Shown here in pieces: positions 19,468 to 27,647 of a stretch of 64,000 nucleotides of DNA. Below the pieces are notes generated by a model. The model made no database searches. It had not been told where the DNA came from and saw only the letters and a program-made list of their open reading frames with translations. A program made the position numbers and the translations under genes. The stretch's first letter is position 1. Every line of letters begins with the position of its first letter. This stretch comes from an uncultured Bacilli bacterium (GTDB taxonomy: Bacteria; Bacillota_I; Bacilli_A; RF39; UBA660): assembly GCA_934183155.1 (NCBI GenBank), contig CAKPSB010000006.1, forward strand, positions 1 through 64,000, given 5' to 3'.

Positions 19468-20057
19468 ATATAAATTGTTTGTTTTGTATTATCATCTTTT
19501 GTACAGGTTATCATTGTTAATGTTTGTTTTGAGGTGTCGCGATATATAGTTACATTACCATCTTTTGTTTCATTATAAATGTCATCTATTTTATATGTAT
19601 ATGTTTTTCCCTTATATTCTATTTGGGCAATGTCGCCGATACTTAATTGATATAGATGTTTGAAATAACTAATTGCGGCACTTCCTGAGTGTGATACTAA
19701 TATGACGTTGCCATTTGCTTCATCTGGATAATTTGATGGATCTAGAATTGTTATATTTTTACTTACATTATTATTAGGATTACCTTTATCATAAAAACCT
19801 TGTGCTAAATTTACTTTATCGATTTTTAAAACACCTAAATAGCCATTGGGATCTGTTACTTGAACTTCATGTTTTTCTTCTTCAACAATCTGAGGGGTAT
19901 TATCTTTTTTCTTTTTCTTTTCGTATAGCGCAATACTTATTTTTTGATAGGCTTTATCCTTTTTTTCTTTTAGATAGCTGCTTGAGACAATTAGTAGACC
20001 AGTAATTACAGCGGTAAAGGCAATAATTACGATGGCTTTATTGCTTAATTTTGACAT
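19443..20057 (-). CDS. class D-like sortase (copy 1)
   Basis: A 204-aa membrane-anchored cysteine transpeptidase that would link LPXTG-type surface proteins to the wall. One N-terminal membrane helix (about 8-28), a charged linker, then the sortase barrel (from about GYLGVLKIDKV). Catalytic His123 in VSHSG and Cys185 in ITC are present. The usual catalytic arginine is not: the position preceding the last strand (TKQTIYIA) has Gln193, and no Arg follows the Cys. The second sortase at 31.9 kb has the same change. No substrate gene is adjacent. The promoter is divergent from clpB. Confidence 0.88.
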   Translation of the reverse strand: MSKLSNKAIVIIAFTAVITGLLIVSSSYLKEKKDKAYQKISIALYEKKKKKDNTPQIVEEEKHEVQVTDPNGYLGVLKIDKVNLAQGFYDKGNPNNNVSKNITILDPSNYPDEANGNVILVSHSGSAAISYFKHLYQLSIGDIAQIEYKGKTYTYKIDDIYNETKDGNVTIYRDTSKQTLTMITCTKDDNTKQTIYIAYLQNVK

Positions 20058-20085
20058 ATTTATCCCACCTCTTTTTTGTAATATG

Positions 20086-20114
20086 AGTATAACATATTTT
20101 TTTTAAGTTGTCTA
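20086..20114 (-). promoter_or_regulatory. promoter of sortase copy 1
   Basis: Reverse strand TAGACA (complement 20109-20114) and TATACT (complement 20086-20091), spacer 17 bases, 28 bases before the start codon. Confidence 0.65.
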
Positions 20115-20121
20115 TTTTATT

Positions 20122-20148
20122 TTAGCACTCATTATTGACAAGTGCTAA
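20122..20148 (+). promoter_or_regulatory. CIRCE operator (HrcA binding site)
   Basis: TTAGCACTC at 20122-20130, a 9-base spacer, and AAGTGCTAA at 20140-20148: the CIRCE inverted repeat with one mismatch to the consensus right arm GAGTGCTAA. It overlaps the -35 box of the clpB promoter, so the HrcA repressor would block initiation outside heat shock. Confidence 0.92.
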
Positions 20149-20163
20149 AAGATGTGCTATAGT
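20135..20163 (+). promoter_or_regulatory. clpB promoter
   Basis: TTGACA (20135-20140) lies within the CIRCE repeat, and TATAGT (20158-20163) follows after a 17-base spacer. Confidence 0.88.
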
Positions 20164-20216
20164 TATTACGTAATCTTTTTTGAAGATTATTTTTTAAAGG
20201 TAAAGGAGGTTACAAT

Positions 20217-22322
20217 ATGAACGAACAAAATGCTTATCAAGAAAATTTACAAAATGTTTTAGAGAAATATGGTCGTGATATTACAGCGGGTGTTAAGGAT
20301 GGTAAGGTTGATCCGGTTATTGGACGTGATGACGAAATTAGAAGTATTTCACGTATTTTGTCGCGTAAGACTAAGAACAATCCAGTTTTAATTGGTGAAC
20401 CTGGTGTTGGTAAAACGGCTATTGTTGAAGGCCTTGCTCAACGTATTGTTAAGGGTGATGTTCCTACTAGTTTGAAAGACAAACGTATTTGGGAACTTGA
20501 TATGGGATCTCTTATTGCGGGAGCAAAATATCGTGGTGAGTTTGAAGATAGATTAAAAGCTGTTTTAAAAGAAGTTAAAAATTCTGATGGCGAGATTATC
20601 ATGTTTATTGATGAAATTCATATGATTGTTGGTGCTGGTGCTTTAGAAGGAGCTATGGATGCTGGTAATATGCTTAAACCTATGCTTGCTCGTGGAGAAA
20701 TTCACTGTATTGGGGCAACTACCTTGAATGAGTATAGGAAGTATATTGAAAAAGATGGTGCTTTGGAAAGACGTTTTCAGAAGGTTTTAGTTTCTGAGCC
20801 AACAGTTCTTGACACCATTACTATTTTAAGAGGTTTAAAATCACGTTTTGAGGTTTATCATGGTGTTACTATTAAAGATAAGGCTCTAGTGGCAGCGGCT
20901 ACTTTGTCCGATAGATATATTACTGATAGGTTTTTGCCTGACAAAGCTATTGATTTGGTTGATGAAGCTTGTGCTACTATTAAAGTCCAACTTGAGTCTG
21001 TTCCAACAAGCTTGGATACTTTAACGCGTAAGATTATGCAACTAGAGGTTGAAAAACAAGCTTTGAAAAAAGAAAAAGATGAGATTTCTAAAAATAGAAT
21101 TGCTGAGATTGATAGTAAGTTGGTTGAATTAAAGAGTAAGGAAAAGACTTTACGTGATTCTTGGGAAAATGAAAAAGCTGTTAATAGTTCTATTAATCAT
21201 AAAAAAGAAGAAATTGAAAATGCTAATCATGATTTGGAATATGCTGAATCTAAATATGACTTGGAGACGGCTGCTAGATTACGTCACGGCGTTATACCTG
21301 CTTTAGAAAAAGAGCTTGATCGTTTAAAGAAAGAAAATAAAAATTCTATTTTAAGTGATGTTGTTGATGATGAGTCTATTGCTTCTATTATTTCTAAGTG
21401 GACCCATATTCCTATTAGTAAACTTGTTGGAAGTGAAAGGGATAAACTATTACATCTTGAAGAGAATTTAGGAAAAAGAGTTAAGGGTCAAGATAAAGCT
21501 TTGCACTTAGTAAGTGAGGCAATTATAAGAGCAAGAGCTGGTATCAAAGATCCTAATAGACCAATTGGTTCATTTATCTTTTTAGGACCTACTGGTGTAG
21601 GAAAAACAGAAGTTGCTAAGGCTTTGGCTTATGAACTTTTTGATGACGAAAGACATATGGTCAGAATTGATATGAGCGAATACATGGAAGCTCATTCGGT
21701 AGCTAGGCTTATTGGTTCACCTCCAGGATATGTTGGATATGATGATGGTGGACAACTAACTGAAGCTGTTAGACGAAATCCTTATAGTATTGTTTTATTT
21801 GATGAAATTGAAAAAGCTCATAAGGATGTATTTAATATTTTACTTCAAATACTTGATGATGGTCGAATTACAGATTCACAAGGTAGGACAGTTGATTTTA
21901 AAAATACTATTATAATTATGACTTCTAATTTAGGCAGTGAGTATATATTAGAAGGCAAAGATAATAGTTTGGTTATGGATGAGTTAAAACATACTTTTAA
22001 ACCTGAGTTTATCAATAGAATTGATGAAATTATTGTGTTCAATTCTTTGTCTAAGAATGTTGTTTATGAAATTTTAGATAAAATTATTTCTGAAATTGAA
22101 TATAGATTACGTGATAAAAAGTTAAAATTATGCGTTACTGATAAGGCTAAAAAGTTTATTGTGGATAATTCTTATGATGAGAAATATGGAGCACGACCTA
22201 TAAAAAGATATGTAAGTAGAAACATTGAATCTTTACTTGCAAAGGCTATTATTGCAGATAAGATATCATTTAATTCTACTGTTACCATCAATGTAGATGG
22301 GGATAAATTTATACTTAAATAA
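20217..22322 (+). CDS. clpB: ClpB disaggregase without the N-terminal domain
   Basis: A 701-aa AAA+ chaperone that threads aggregated proteins through its hexamer with DnaK. Two ATPase domains are present: D1 with GEPGVGKT and Walker B IMFIDEIH, D2 with GPTGVGKT and IVLFDEIEKAH. The pore-loop AKYRGEF and GYVGYDDGG are intact. Between them is a coiled-coil middle domain of more than 100 residues, typical of ClpB and much longer than in ClpC. No ClpP-docking LGF-type loop is seen. The roughly 145-residue N-domain is missing; the ribosome site AAAGGAGG directly before the ATG shows this is the real start, not a fragment. Heat-shock control by CIRCE is clear. Confidence 0.93.
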   Translation: MNEQNAYQENLQNVLEKYGRDITAGVKDGKVDPVIGRDDEIRSISRILSRKTKNNPVLIGEPGVGKTAIVEGLAQRIVKGDVPTSLKDKRIWELDMGSLIAGAKYRGEFEDRLKAVLKEVKNSDGEIIMFIDEIHMIVGAGALEGAMDAGNMLKPMLARGEIHCIGATTLNEYRKYIEKDGALERRFQKVLVSEPTVLDTITILRGLKSRFEVYHGVTIKDKALVAAATLSDRYITDRFLPDKAIDLVDEACATIKVQLESVPTSLDTLTRKIMQLEVEKQALKKEKDEISKNRIAEIDSKLVELKSKEKTLRDSWENEKAVNSSINHKKEEIENANHDLEYAESKYDLETAARLRHGVIPALEKELDRLKKENKNSILSDVVDDESIASIISKWTHIPISKLVGSERDKLLHLEENLGKRVKGQDKALHLVSEAIIRARAGIKDPNRPIGSFIFLGPTGVGKTEVAKALAYELFDDERHMVRIDMSEYMEAHSVARLIGSPPGYVGYDDGGQLTEAVRRNPYSIVLFDEIEKAHKDVFNILLQILDDGRITDSQGRTVDFKNTIIIMTSNLGSEYILEGKDNSLVMDELKHTFKPEFINRIDEIIVFNSLSKNVVYEILDKIISEIEYRLRDKKLKLCVTDKAKKFIVDNSYDEKYGARPIKRYVSRNIESLLAKAIIADKISFNSTVTINVDGDKFILK

Positions 22323-22327
22323 TTAAA

Positions 22328-22351
22328 AGGAAACGTTTTATTACGTTTCCT
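22328..22351. terminator. bidirectional terminator after clpB
   Basis: 8-bp stem AGGAAACG with CGTTTCCT (22328-22335 and 22344-22351, 8-base loop) followed by ATTTTTTA on the + strand and TTTTAATT on the other. It serves clpB and the converging Tim44-like gene. Confidence 0.88.
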
Positions 22352-23213
22352 ATTTTTTATTTACTGTTTGTGATAGCACTTGTTTTTTAGCTAAAACCCA
22401 ATCATAATTTTCATTTATAATATTTGAATCACAATATGGACATTTGCTTGAATTAACGTTTTCTAATGGTGCATTACAATTTGGACATTTATTTGGCTTA
22501 CTGCTTATTCCTTTATTAAATGTCATCATATAGTTGTATGTTACTTTTCGTTTATCATTTCCTCTTACGGTTGTACCCGTTGAGTCAATTATGAAATCAA
22601 AACATTCGATTTTCATAATTACTGATAGAGAAATTGTATTATCTTTTGTTTCCATACCAACTATTTTAAAATCTAAAAGTGAAAAATCTTTCATAACGTT
22701 TGTTTGATGTTTTACTTTTAAAGTAGTAAGCTGAGCATTATACATATTATACATTTCATCAGTTACTAGTTTTCTTATGGCATCATTATCAAAATTCATC
22801 CAAGCGGTTTGAATTTGTTTATATATGTCATACGTTTGTGTTTTGAATTTATTTTCGTTAAAATCTGGCAAAATTTCTTTTATTTTATTAGGATCATACG
22901 GTTGAAGATAAGGCATTGATGTAGTAGCCCCTTGTTGATTACCTTTAGCCGCTATTAGAACGCATCCTACTATAACTAGAAAAATAGCTAATGCAATAAA
23001 TGTTTCAAGAGGATCGGAAGTACCACTTGAATATGATGAGCCAGAAGAACTCCATGATGAATCAGAGGAACTCCACGATGAATCAGATGAACTCCATGAT
23101 GATCCACTATCATATCCCCCATCAAATCCTGAGTCGGCCGATGGATGATAGTTTGGAAAAATCATAAGGGCACACGCTAATAGTATAAATATTATATTTC
23201 TATATTTTTTCAT
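22350..23213 (-). CDS. membrane Tim44-like domain protein with zinc ribbon (copy A)
   Basis: A 287-aa protein: signal-like N-terminal helix, a low-complexity Ser/Trp/Asp tract (SWSSSDS units, about residues 38-65), a membrane helix near 72-90, then a Tim44-like/NTF2-fold domain and a C-terminal zinc ribbon with two CxxC knuckles (CPNC and CPYC). Tim44-like domains of this kind occur in bacterial membrane proteins of unknown role. The Ser/Trp tract resembles surface-exposed linkers in YgcG/TPM-type proteins. It is the last of three genes (SPFH, copy B, copy A), and a start after AGGAGGTAATC supports separate strong translation. Confidence 0.72.
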   Translation of the reverse strand: MKKYRNIIFILLACALMIFPNYHPSADSGFDGGYDSGSSWSSSDSSWSSSDSSWSSSGSSYSSGTSDPLETFIALAIFLVIVGCVLIAAKGNQQGATTSMPYLQPYDPNKIKEILPDFNENKFKTQTYDIYKQIQTAWMNFDNDAIRKLVTDEMYNMYNAQLTTLKVKHQTNVMKDFSLLDFKIVGMETKDNTISLSVIMKIECFDFIIDSTGTTVRGNDKRKVTYNYMMTFNKGISSKPNKCPNCNAPLENVNSSKCPYCDSNIINENYDWVLAKKQVLSQTVNKK

Positions 23214-23222
23214 GATTACCTC

Positions 23223-23756
23223 CTAATTTATTTGTATTTCAGATAATATCCAATTGGTATCTTGTAAGTTATAAATTGTTCCACAATACGGACATTTTCC
23301 GCTGGCATTTACGTCTATGGACGCTCCACAGCCCGGACATCTATTAACATTTTTTGCTTGCTGACAATTTATGCTTTTAGTAAATGTTAAGTAATTGTTT
23401 TTTTGAATTCTGGATGACATGTTACCACTTACATAATTTCCACTTTCATCTATTAAATAATCTATATATCTTGATATTATATTTAATTTAATAACTATTT
23501 TATTATCTTCTACCGCGTAATTTAATATTTTTGTTTCAGCAACGTTTATTTCATCATACATTTGTATTAAATGTTTTTCATCTAAAGTATTTACTTTTTT
23601 TTCTAACATTTCATAAACACTTTGTGATACAAAATGTCTTATGTTTTCAAGTTGCTTTGTTACTATGGCCATATGAATTTGGATAAATACATTGTTAACA
23701 TAAGTTATAAATTTACTTTCGACAAACTCGCTATCATACTTTAATATTTCATTCAT
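23223..23756 (-). CDS. Tim44-like domain protein with zinc ribbon (copy B, soluble)
   Basis: A 177-aa paralogue of the C-terminal part of the neighbouring membrane protein. It has the same Tim44-like domain (FIQIHMAIVTKQLENIRHFVS, YLTFTKSI) and the same two-knuckle ribbon (CPGC, CPYC) followed by WILSEIQ, but no signal peptide, Ser-rich tract or membrane helix. It is therefore probably cytosolic. Its ATG overlaps the stop codon of the SPFH gene (ATGA), so translation is coupled. A soluble and a membrane version made together suggest a complex. Confidence 0.72.
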   Translation of the reverse strand: MNEILKYDSEFVESKFITYVNNVFIQIHMAIVTKQLENIRHFVSQSVYEMLEKKVNTLDEKHLIQMYDEINVAETKILNYAVEDNKIVIKLNIISRYIDYLIDESGNYVSGNMSSRIQKNNYLTFTKSINCQQAKNVNRCPGCGASIDVNASGKCPYCGTIYNLQDTNWILSEIQIN

Positions 23757-24853
23757 TCTGCTTTAGTTCCACAGTTTGAACAAAATTTGCCTGTTAATCT
23801 GGTTCCACAGTTTGGGCAAAATTTTGCTTCTGCAGGTGCTCCGTTTGAATTATTTTGATTATTTAAATTTTGATTGACAGCTCCCATCATGGTTGCTCCG
23901 GCTTGATTTGCCATACCCATACCCATGAATCCTGTCATTGAACCGTTTGAATTTTCGGCTGCTTTTTCCATTGCTTCAGCTGATGCTGAGGCCATTAAAC
24001 CTGATTGCATAGAAACATCTGAAAAGATTTTTGCATCATCAATTCTTGATACTCTTTTCATTGATTCATCTGTTAAGTTAATATCACCCATGGCAACATC
24101 TGTGATAATCAATCCATATTGTTCTTTCCATGAATCGTTTAAACAAGTATTCATTTCTTCTGAAATATCACTACCATAAAGTCCCATGTCACCAAATGAT
24201 ACTTTTTTGTTTCTCATAACATTTGAAATGGCATAGGTAACTTTTTCGACAAATTTTGCTTTTAATTGACTACCTACTACTTCTTCGTAAGTAATTGTAT
24301 CTTTAGGGTTGGTTCCAATTACGCTAGCTACTAGCTTAGCAGGATCTTCAACTTTGAATGCATATTCGCCAAAGAAAGTTACTTCTAATGTTCCATATTT
24401 TTCATCAGTTATTTTTTTTGGTTGAGGACTACCAAATTTATTTCCTGTTACTACTTTTGTATTTACATAATAGACTCTTTGATCATGTGCTGGTTGTCCA
24501 CCATAAGTAATACGTCTGCCAATTGTTTTAATGGTTTCACCTATTCCTTTGAAAAATCCACCATCAAACACTGTTGGTTCAGTACTTTGTTCGTACGTGT
24601 ATGTTCCTGGTTCAGCTGAGAAATCAGCTATTGCTCCATTATCAATAATCATCATAGCCATTCCTTCTGGAACGATAATTTGACTACCTTTTGTAATAAT
24701 ACCATCGCTTGGATTTTTATTTCCCTCACCATGTTTTACAAGTCCTTTTTGAATTAGTACATTGTTTTCGACTTGTGGGCAAACAATATACTCTTTAAAT
24801 TGATCACCTAGTCCACTTGATATTGAACTGGTTGTGGCTTTTAATAAACCCAT
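23753..24853 (-). CDS. SPFH/Band-7 protein with C-terminal double zinc ribbon
   Basis: A 366-aa protein of the YdjI/virion-core-like SPFH type: an SPFH domain over roughly residues 20-270, a Gly/Met/Asn-rich low-complexity stretch (about 290-340), and a C-terminal zinc ribbon with CPNCG and CSNCG knuckles. No membrane helix is evident, as in YdjI. SPFH proteins scaffold membrane microdomains and often recruit partners through C-terminal ribbons; B. subtilis YdjI is recruited to membranes with other phage-shock or stress proteins. It is the first gene of the three-gene cluster and has its own promoter. Confidence 0.85.
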   Translation of the reverse strand: MGLLKATTSSISSGLGDQFKEYIVCPQVENNVLIQKGLVKHGEGNKNPSDGIITKGSQIIVPEGMAMMIIDNGAIADFSAEPGTYTYEQSTEPTVFDGGFFKGIGETIKTIGRRITYGGQPAHDQRVYYVNTKVVTGNKFGSPQPKKITDEKYGTLEVTFFGEYAFKVEDPAKLVASVIGTNPKDTITYEEVVGSQLKAKFVEKVTYAISNVMRNKKVSFGDMGLYGSDISEEMNTCLNDSWKEQYGLIITDVAMGDINLTDESMKRVSRIDDAKIFSDVSMQSGLMASASAEAMEKAAENSNGSMTGFMGMGMANQAGATMMGAVNQNLNNQNNSNGAPAEAKFCPNCGTRLTGKFCSNCGTKAE

Positions 24854-24874
24854 ATTTTCACCTTCCTTAGTTTA

Positions 24875-24903
24875 ATTATATAATATTTTAATATTTATAA
24901 CAA
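24875..24903 (-). promoter_or_regulatory. promoter of the SPFH/Tim44-like cluster
   Basis: Reverse strand TTGTTA (complement 24898-24903) and TATAAT (complement 24875-24880), spacer 17 bases, 22 bases before the start codon. Confidence 0.7.
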
Positions 24904-24917
24904 TCTTTTTATACATT

Positions 24918-24948
24918 AAAACTGCATATTTTTTTATTATGCAGTTTT
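24918..24948. terminator. 11-bp perfect hairpin between DUF1003 and SPFH genes
   Basis: AAAACTGCATA pairs with TATGCAGTTTT (24918-24928 with 24938-24948, 9-base loop). The strong T tract follows on the + strand (GTCTTTTTTT), where no gene is known, whereas the leftward gene upstream would need a T tract on the other side. It may still end the DUF1003 transcript or block readthrough from the other direction. Confidence 0.55.
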
Positions 24949-24987
24949 GTCTTTTTTTGCGGATGATTTGGTAATTTTTTTCAAAGA

Positions 24988-25533
24988 TTATTTTGTTTGA
25001 ATATTATCTTCATCTATATCTTGCTCGTCTGTAATGACTTTGTCAAGTATATTTAACAAACGATTTTGATTAATTATTAATTTTTCAACTTTGTTGTGAA
25101 GATCTTCTAATATTAGTTCGCTTTTTAAGTCTATTTTATAGTCATTTTGATTACGCATACTGTCTTTTTTTGAAGCTCTATTTTGACTCATCATTATTAT
25201 TGGTGCTTGAATTGCTGACAAACATGATAGCACTAAATTTAAAAGAATAAATGGATATGGGTCTATTTGTTTATCTTTTAAAATAACGGTGTTTATAATA
25301 ACCCAAGTTATTAAGAAAATAGAAAATATTATTATGAAAGTCCAACTACCTGCTATTTCTGACAATTTATCGGCCATTTTTTCGCCAAATGTTAGTTGGT
25401 TTTTTTCTTCTTTATCAACGTCGATGGCTATTGAACTATCAGCAAGCATATCTATAATATCATTTTTATCCTGTTTATCTAATTTTTGGTGCAAAATCAT
25501 TTGTACTATTTCTCTTTTGTCTTTTTTTGACAT
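24988..25533 (-). CDS. DUF1003 membrane protein
   Basis: A 181-aa protein with the DUF1003 core: FGEKMADKLSEIAGSWTFI, two membrane helices (around 63-82 and 92-112, with PYPFILLNLVLSCLSAIQAPIIMMSQNR split across them) and a C-terminal helical tail (EDLHNKVEKLI). The signature PFILLN-LS-xA-xQAP-I-MMSQNR is present in full. Function of the family is unknown. Start ATG has TAGGAGTGAG upstream. The gene stands alone, with the remnant and tRNA-His region upstream. Confidence 0.9.
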   Translation of the reverse strand: MSKKDKREIVQMILHQKLDKQDKNDIIDMLADSSIAIDVDKEEKNQLTFGEKMADKLSEIAGSWTFIIIFSIFLITWVIINTVILKDKQIDPYPFILLNLVLSCLSAIQAPIIMMSQNRASKKDSMRNQNDYKIDLKSELILEDLHNKVEKLIINQNRLLNILDKVITDEQDIDEDNIQTK

Positions 25534-25696
25534 ATTATCTCACTCCTAACATGTAAAGTTTAACATCTATATATTATTTTATCAAGAAAAATATTACATA
25601 TACTAAAATAAATTATTTTATGTATTTAAAAAAAGGATTGTTCGATTAATGTGTAGTTAATTTTGGGTTATTTGTAATACCTTATAGGAAATTTGT

Positions 25697-25795
25697 TTGT
25701 CATATAAGGAGGATATTGGATATGACAAATTTGTATATTTTTCTTATGAAGAAAGAAAAAAATTAGAAGGTTGGTTAAACAATAAATTTAATTAA
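25697..25795 (+). pseudogene. possible IS30-family transposase N-terminal remnant
   Basis: An open frame of 32 codons from a TTG at 25697 (or the frame around it) encodes a peptide with FSYEERKKLEGWLNNKF. This resembles the first helix of the N-terminal helix-turn-helix of IS30-type transposases (LT-EER-KIE-LL). It stops at TAA 25793 with no further homology seen. The 25534-25880 interval otherwise holds only AT-rich DNA and a terminator. The match is short, so coincidence is possible. Confidence 0.3.
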
Positions 25796-25827
25796 ATTAC
25801 TTATATTTCTTTATTTCAGAAACAAAC

Positions 25828-25869
25828 AAAAAACGAGCAGACTCTTATAAGAAGAGATTAAGCTCGCTG
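25828..25869 (-). terminator. terminator after tRNA-His
   Basis: Reverse strand CGAGC (complement 25862-25866) pairs with GCTCG (complement 25834-25838), followed by TTTTTTG. The loop contains a second stem CTCTT-CTTAT-AAGAG. Confidence 0.7.
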
Positions 25870-25879
25870 TTTTCATAAA

Positions 25880-25956
25880 TGGGGCGGAATATCGGAATCG
25901 AACCGATGCATAACGGAACCACAATCCGCCGTGTTAACCACTTCACCAATTCCGCC
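25880..25956 (-). tRNA. tRNA-His (anticodon GTG)
   Basis: The reverse strand folds as a tRNA: acceptor GCGGAAT/ATTCCGC, anticodon stem GCGGA/TCCGT with loop TTGTGGT (anticodon GTG), T arm ATCGG-TTCGATT-CCGAT. An encoded G at position -1 faces C73, the histidine identity pair, and the CCA tail is encoded. Confidence 0.95.
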
Positions 25957-26033
25957 ATTTGAAGACAAATATATTTTATCAGTATTTTATTATTTTTTCA
26001 AGTGTTTTATTAATTTTTTGTTTTAAAAAAGAG

Positions 26034-26675
26034 TCAATTACTTTTTAATTGACTCAATGGCTTGTTATAACAACTATTTGGGTTAACATAACTATTATTT
26101 ATAGATATTTTAAATAATATGTGCTTACCTAAGTTTTTATCTAAATTAGAATTACCGGCTTTACCTATTACTGTTCCTTGACTTATCTCGTCGCCTTCTT
26201 TAACGGTTACTTCACTTAAGCTCTGATAAGTTGTTATAATGTTTTGACTATGCTCTATGGTTATTATTTTTCCTAATAGTTTATCATCTTTTATGCTAGT
26301 TATTTTCCCGTCTAATGTGCTTACAACATCAAATGTGTTATTTATGCCACCGTAGGCTATGCCATTATTTTGAATATATGTTGTGTCATAATTTAACAAT
26401 GACTTTTCTTGTTCTGTTTCTTTTCCTTTATAATCGTAAAATGATTTTATTTCTTTTACATTATTATCATTATATGGCTTAATCATGATAGCTTCGGTGT
26501 TTACTACTGATTGTACTGGGGAAGAGAATAGTTTTGATACATATATATGATCTTCATTTTTACTTTGTTTTAATGTATTATTAGCTGTATTTGCGTACCA
26601 AATTCCTCCCATTAATAGTGTAAGTGTTCCAATTGCTATTCCATATATTGTTTTTTTAGATATTCCTTTCGTCAT
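26034..26675 (-). CDS. SpoIIQ-like LytM-domain protein, probably inactive
   Basis: A 213-aa protein with one N-terminal membrane helix (about 8-28) and a degenerate M23/LytM domain at the C-terminal end (FDVVSTLDGKITSI, LLGKIITIEHS, VTVKEGDEISQG, LGKHILFKI). The arrangement and the position next to spoIID match SpoIIQ, the forespore half of the channel that joins forespore and mother cell during engulfment. The zinc-binding HxH motif is H-I-L here, and the first zinc His (usual HxGxD block) reads GGINNTFD, so peptidase activity is not expected. Start: ATG 26675 with GAGGTGA upstream rather than a longer frame. Confidence 0.82.
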   Translation of the reverse strand: MTKGISKKTIYGIAIGTLTLLMGGIWYANTANNTLKQSKNEDHIYVSKLFSSPVQSVVNTEAIMIKPYNDNNVKEIKSFYDYKGKETEQEKSLLNYDTTYIQNNGIAYGGINNTFDVVSTLDGKITSIKDDKLLGKIITIEHSQNIITTYQSLSEVTVKEGDEISQGTVIGKAGNSNLDKNLGKHILFKISINNSYVNPNSCYNKPLSQLKSN

Positions 26676-26721
26676 TTTATTCACCTCTACTATCATTTTG
26701 GATAGTTTTTGGTAATTTATA

Positions 26722-27633
26722 CTATATTTTTTTTAATTCGGTGTTTTTATAGTAATATTTTAAAATTTCATCATATTTATATCCTTCTTTAGCCATTCCA
26801 TTAGCTCCATACTGACTCATTCCAACGCCATGGCCAAATCCTTTGGTAGTTATCGTTATACTATCACCGTTTTGAATTATATCAAAATAGTTAGACCTTA
26901 AATTTAATTTTTTAGCAAATTGGCGGCCATTTATTTCTTGACCGTTTATTTTTAATTTTTTTGTTCGTCCAGTTGTTGTTTTTTCGACTTCGGTTATTTC
27001 TAATTTATTGTTTATGGGGAGTGATAATTTGTTATAAAAATCGTTTATGCTAAATTTATATGTATCTATGTATGATGGTGAGGATTCATCCCATTTGCTG
27101 CTAGTACTTCTTAAATAAGGTAGTGCTGATGAAAATATTTCTTCACTATTTTCGGTGACACCTGTACTGGTGGAGAAGAACATAGCATTTATAACAGATG
27201 AATTATATGTCAAATATTCTCCTGATGTTTGTTCTATGGCTTTTTTTATTTTATTTATTTTTTTGGGGTATTCTTCTTTCCATATTTGTTTTAATTCATT
27301 ATCGGTTTTGTAAACTTGATTTGTTGTTGTATTTGTTAGATCATATTCTCTATTTTTACTACCATTTATTTGATACATGGCATAGCTTCTTGAGGCAACA
27401 GCTTGTGCTTTTAAGGCTTCAATTTCAAATGACGATGGCATTTCACTGGCAACCACTCCTTTTATGTAATCTTCAAATGGAATTGTGTTTATATTTCCTG
27501 TTTTTTCGTCTTTTACTCTTACAAAGTTATTTGATATATATTTAAATTTTATATTATCGGTTTTTATAAATATTTTTGTGCATAAAAAAGGTATTATAAT
27601 AACTAACAGCGCTACTACAATAAGCTTTTTCAT
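26722..27633 (-). CDS. spoIID: stage II sporulation protein D (SpoIID)
   Basis: A 303-aa lytic transglycosylase-type enzyme, membrane-anchored by an N-terminal helix (about 4-20), which degrades septal peptidoglycan during engulfment with SpoIIM/SpoIIP. Family blocks: IPFEDYIKGVVASEMPSSFE with the catalytic Glu region (E89 in ASEMP), LKAQAVASRSYAMYQ, and at the end KGFGHGVGMSQYGANGMA with conserved His-Gly. Length is normal. Start ATG follows AGAAAGGAAC. The next gene, 46 bases on, is the SpoIIQ-like one, as in Bacilli (murA-spoIID-spoIIQ), but murA is not here. Confidence 0.95.
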   Translation of the reverse strand: MKKLIVVALLVIIIPFLCTKIFIKTDNIKFKYISNNFVRVKDEKTGNINTIPFEDYIKGVVASEMPSSFEIEALKAQAVASRSYAMYQINGSKNREYDLTNTTTNQVYKTDNELKQIWKEEYPKKINKIKKAIEQTSGEYLTYNSSVINAMFFSTSTGVTENSEEIFSSALPYLRSTSSKWDESSPSYIDTYKFSINDFYNKLSLPINNKLEITEVEKTTTGRTKKLKINGQEINGRQFAKKLNLRSNYFDIIQNGDSITITTKGFGHGVGMSQYGANGMAKEGYKYDEILKYYYKNTELKKI

Positions 27634-27647
27634 AATTTAGTTCCTTT

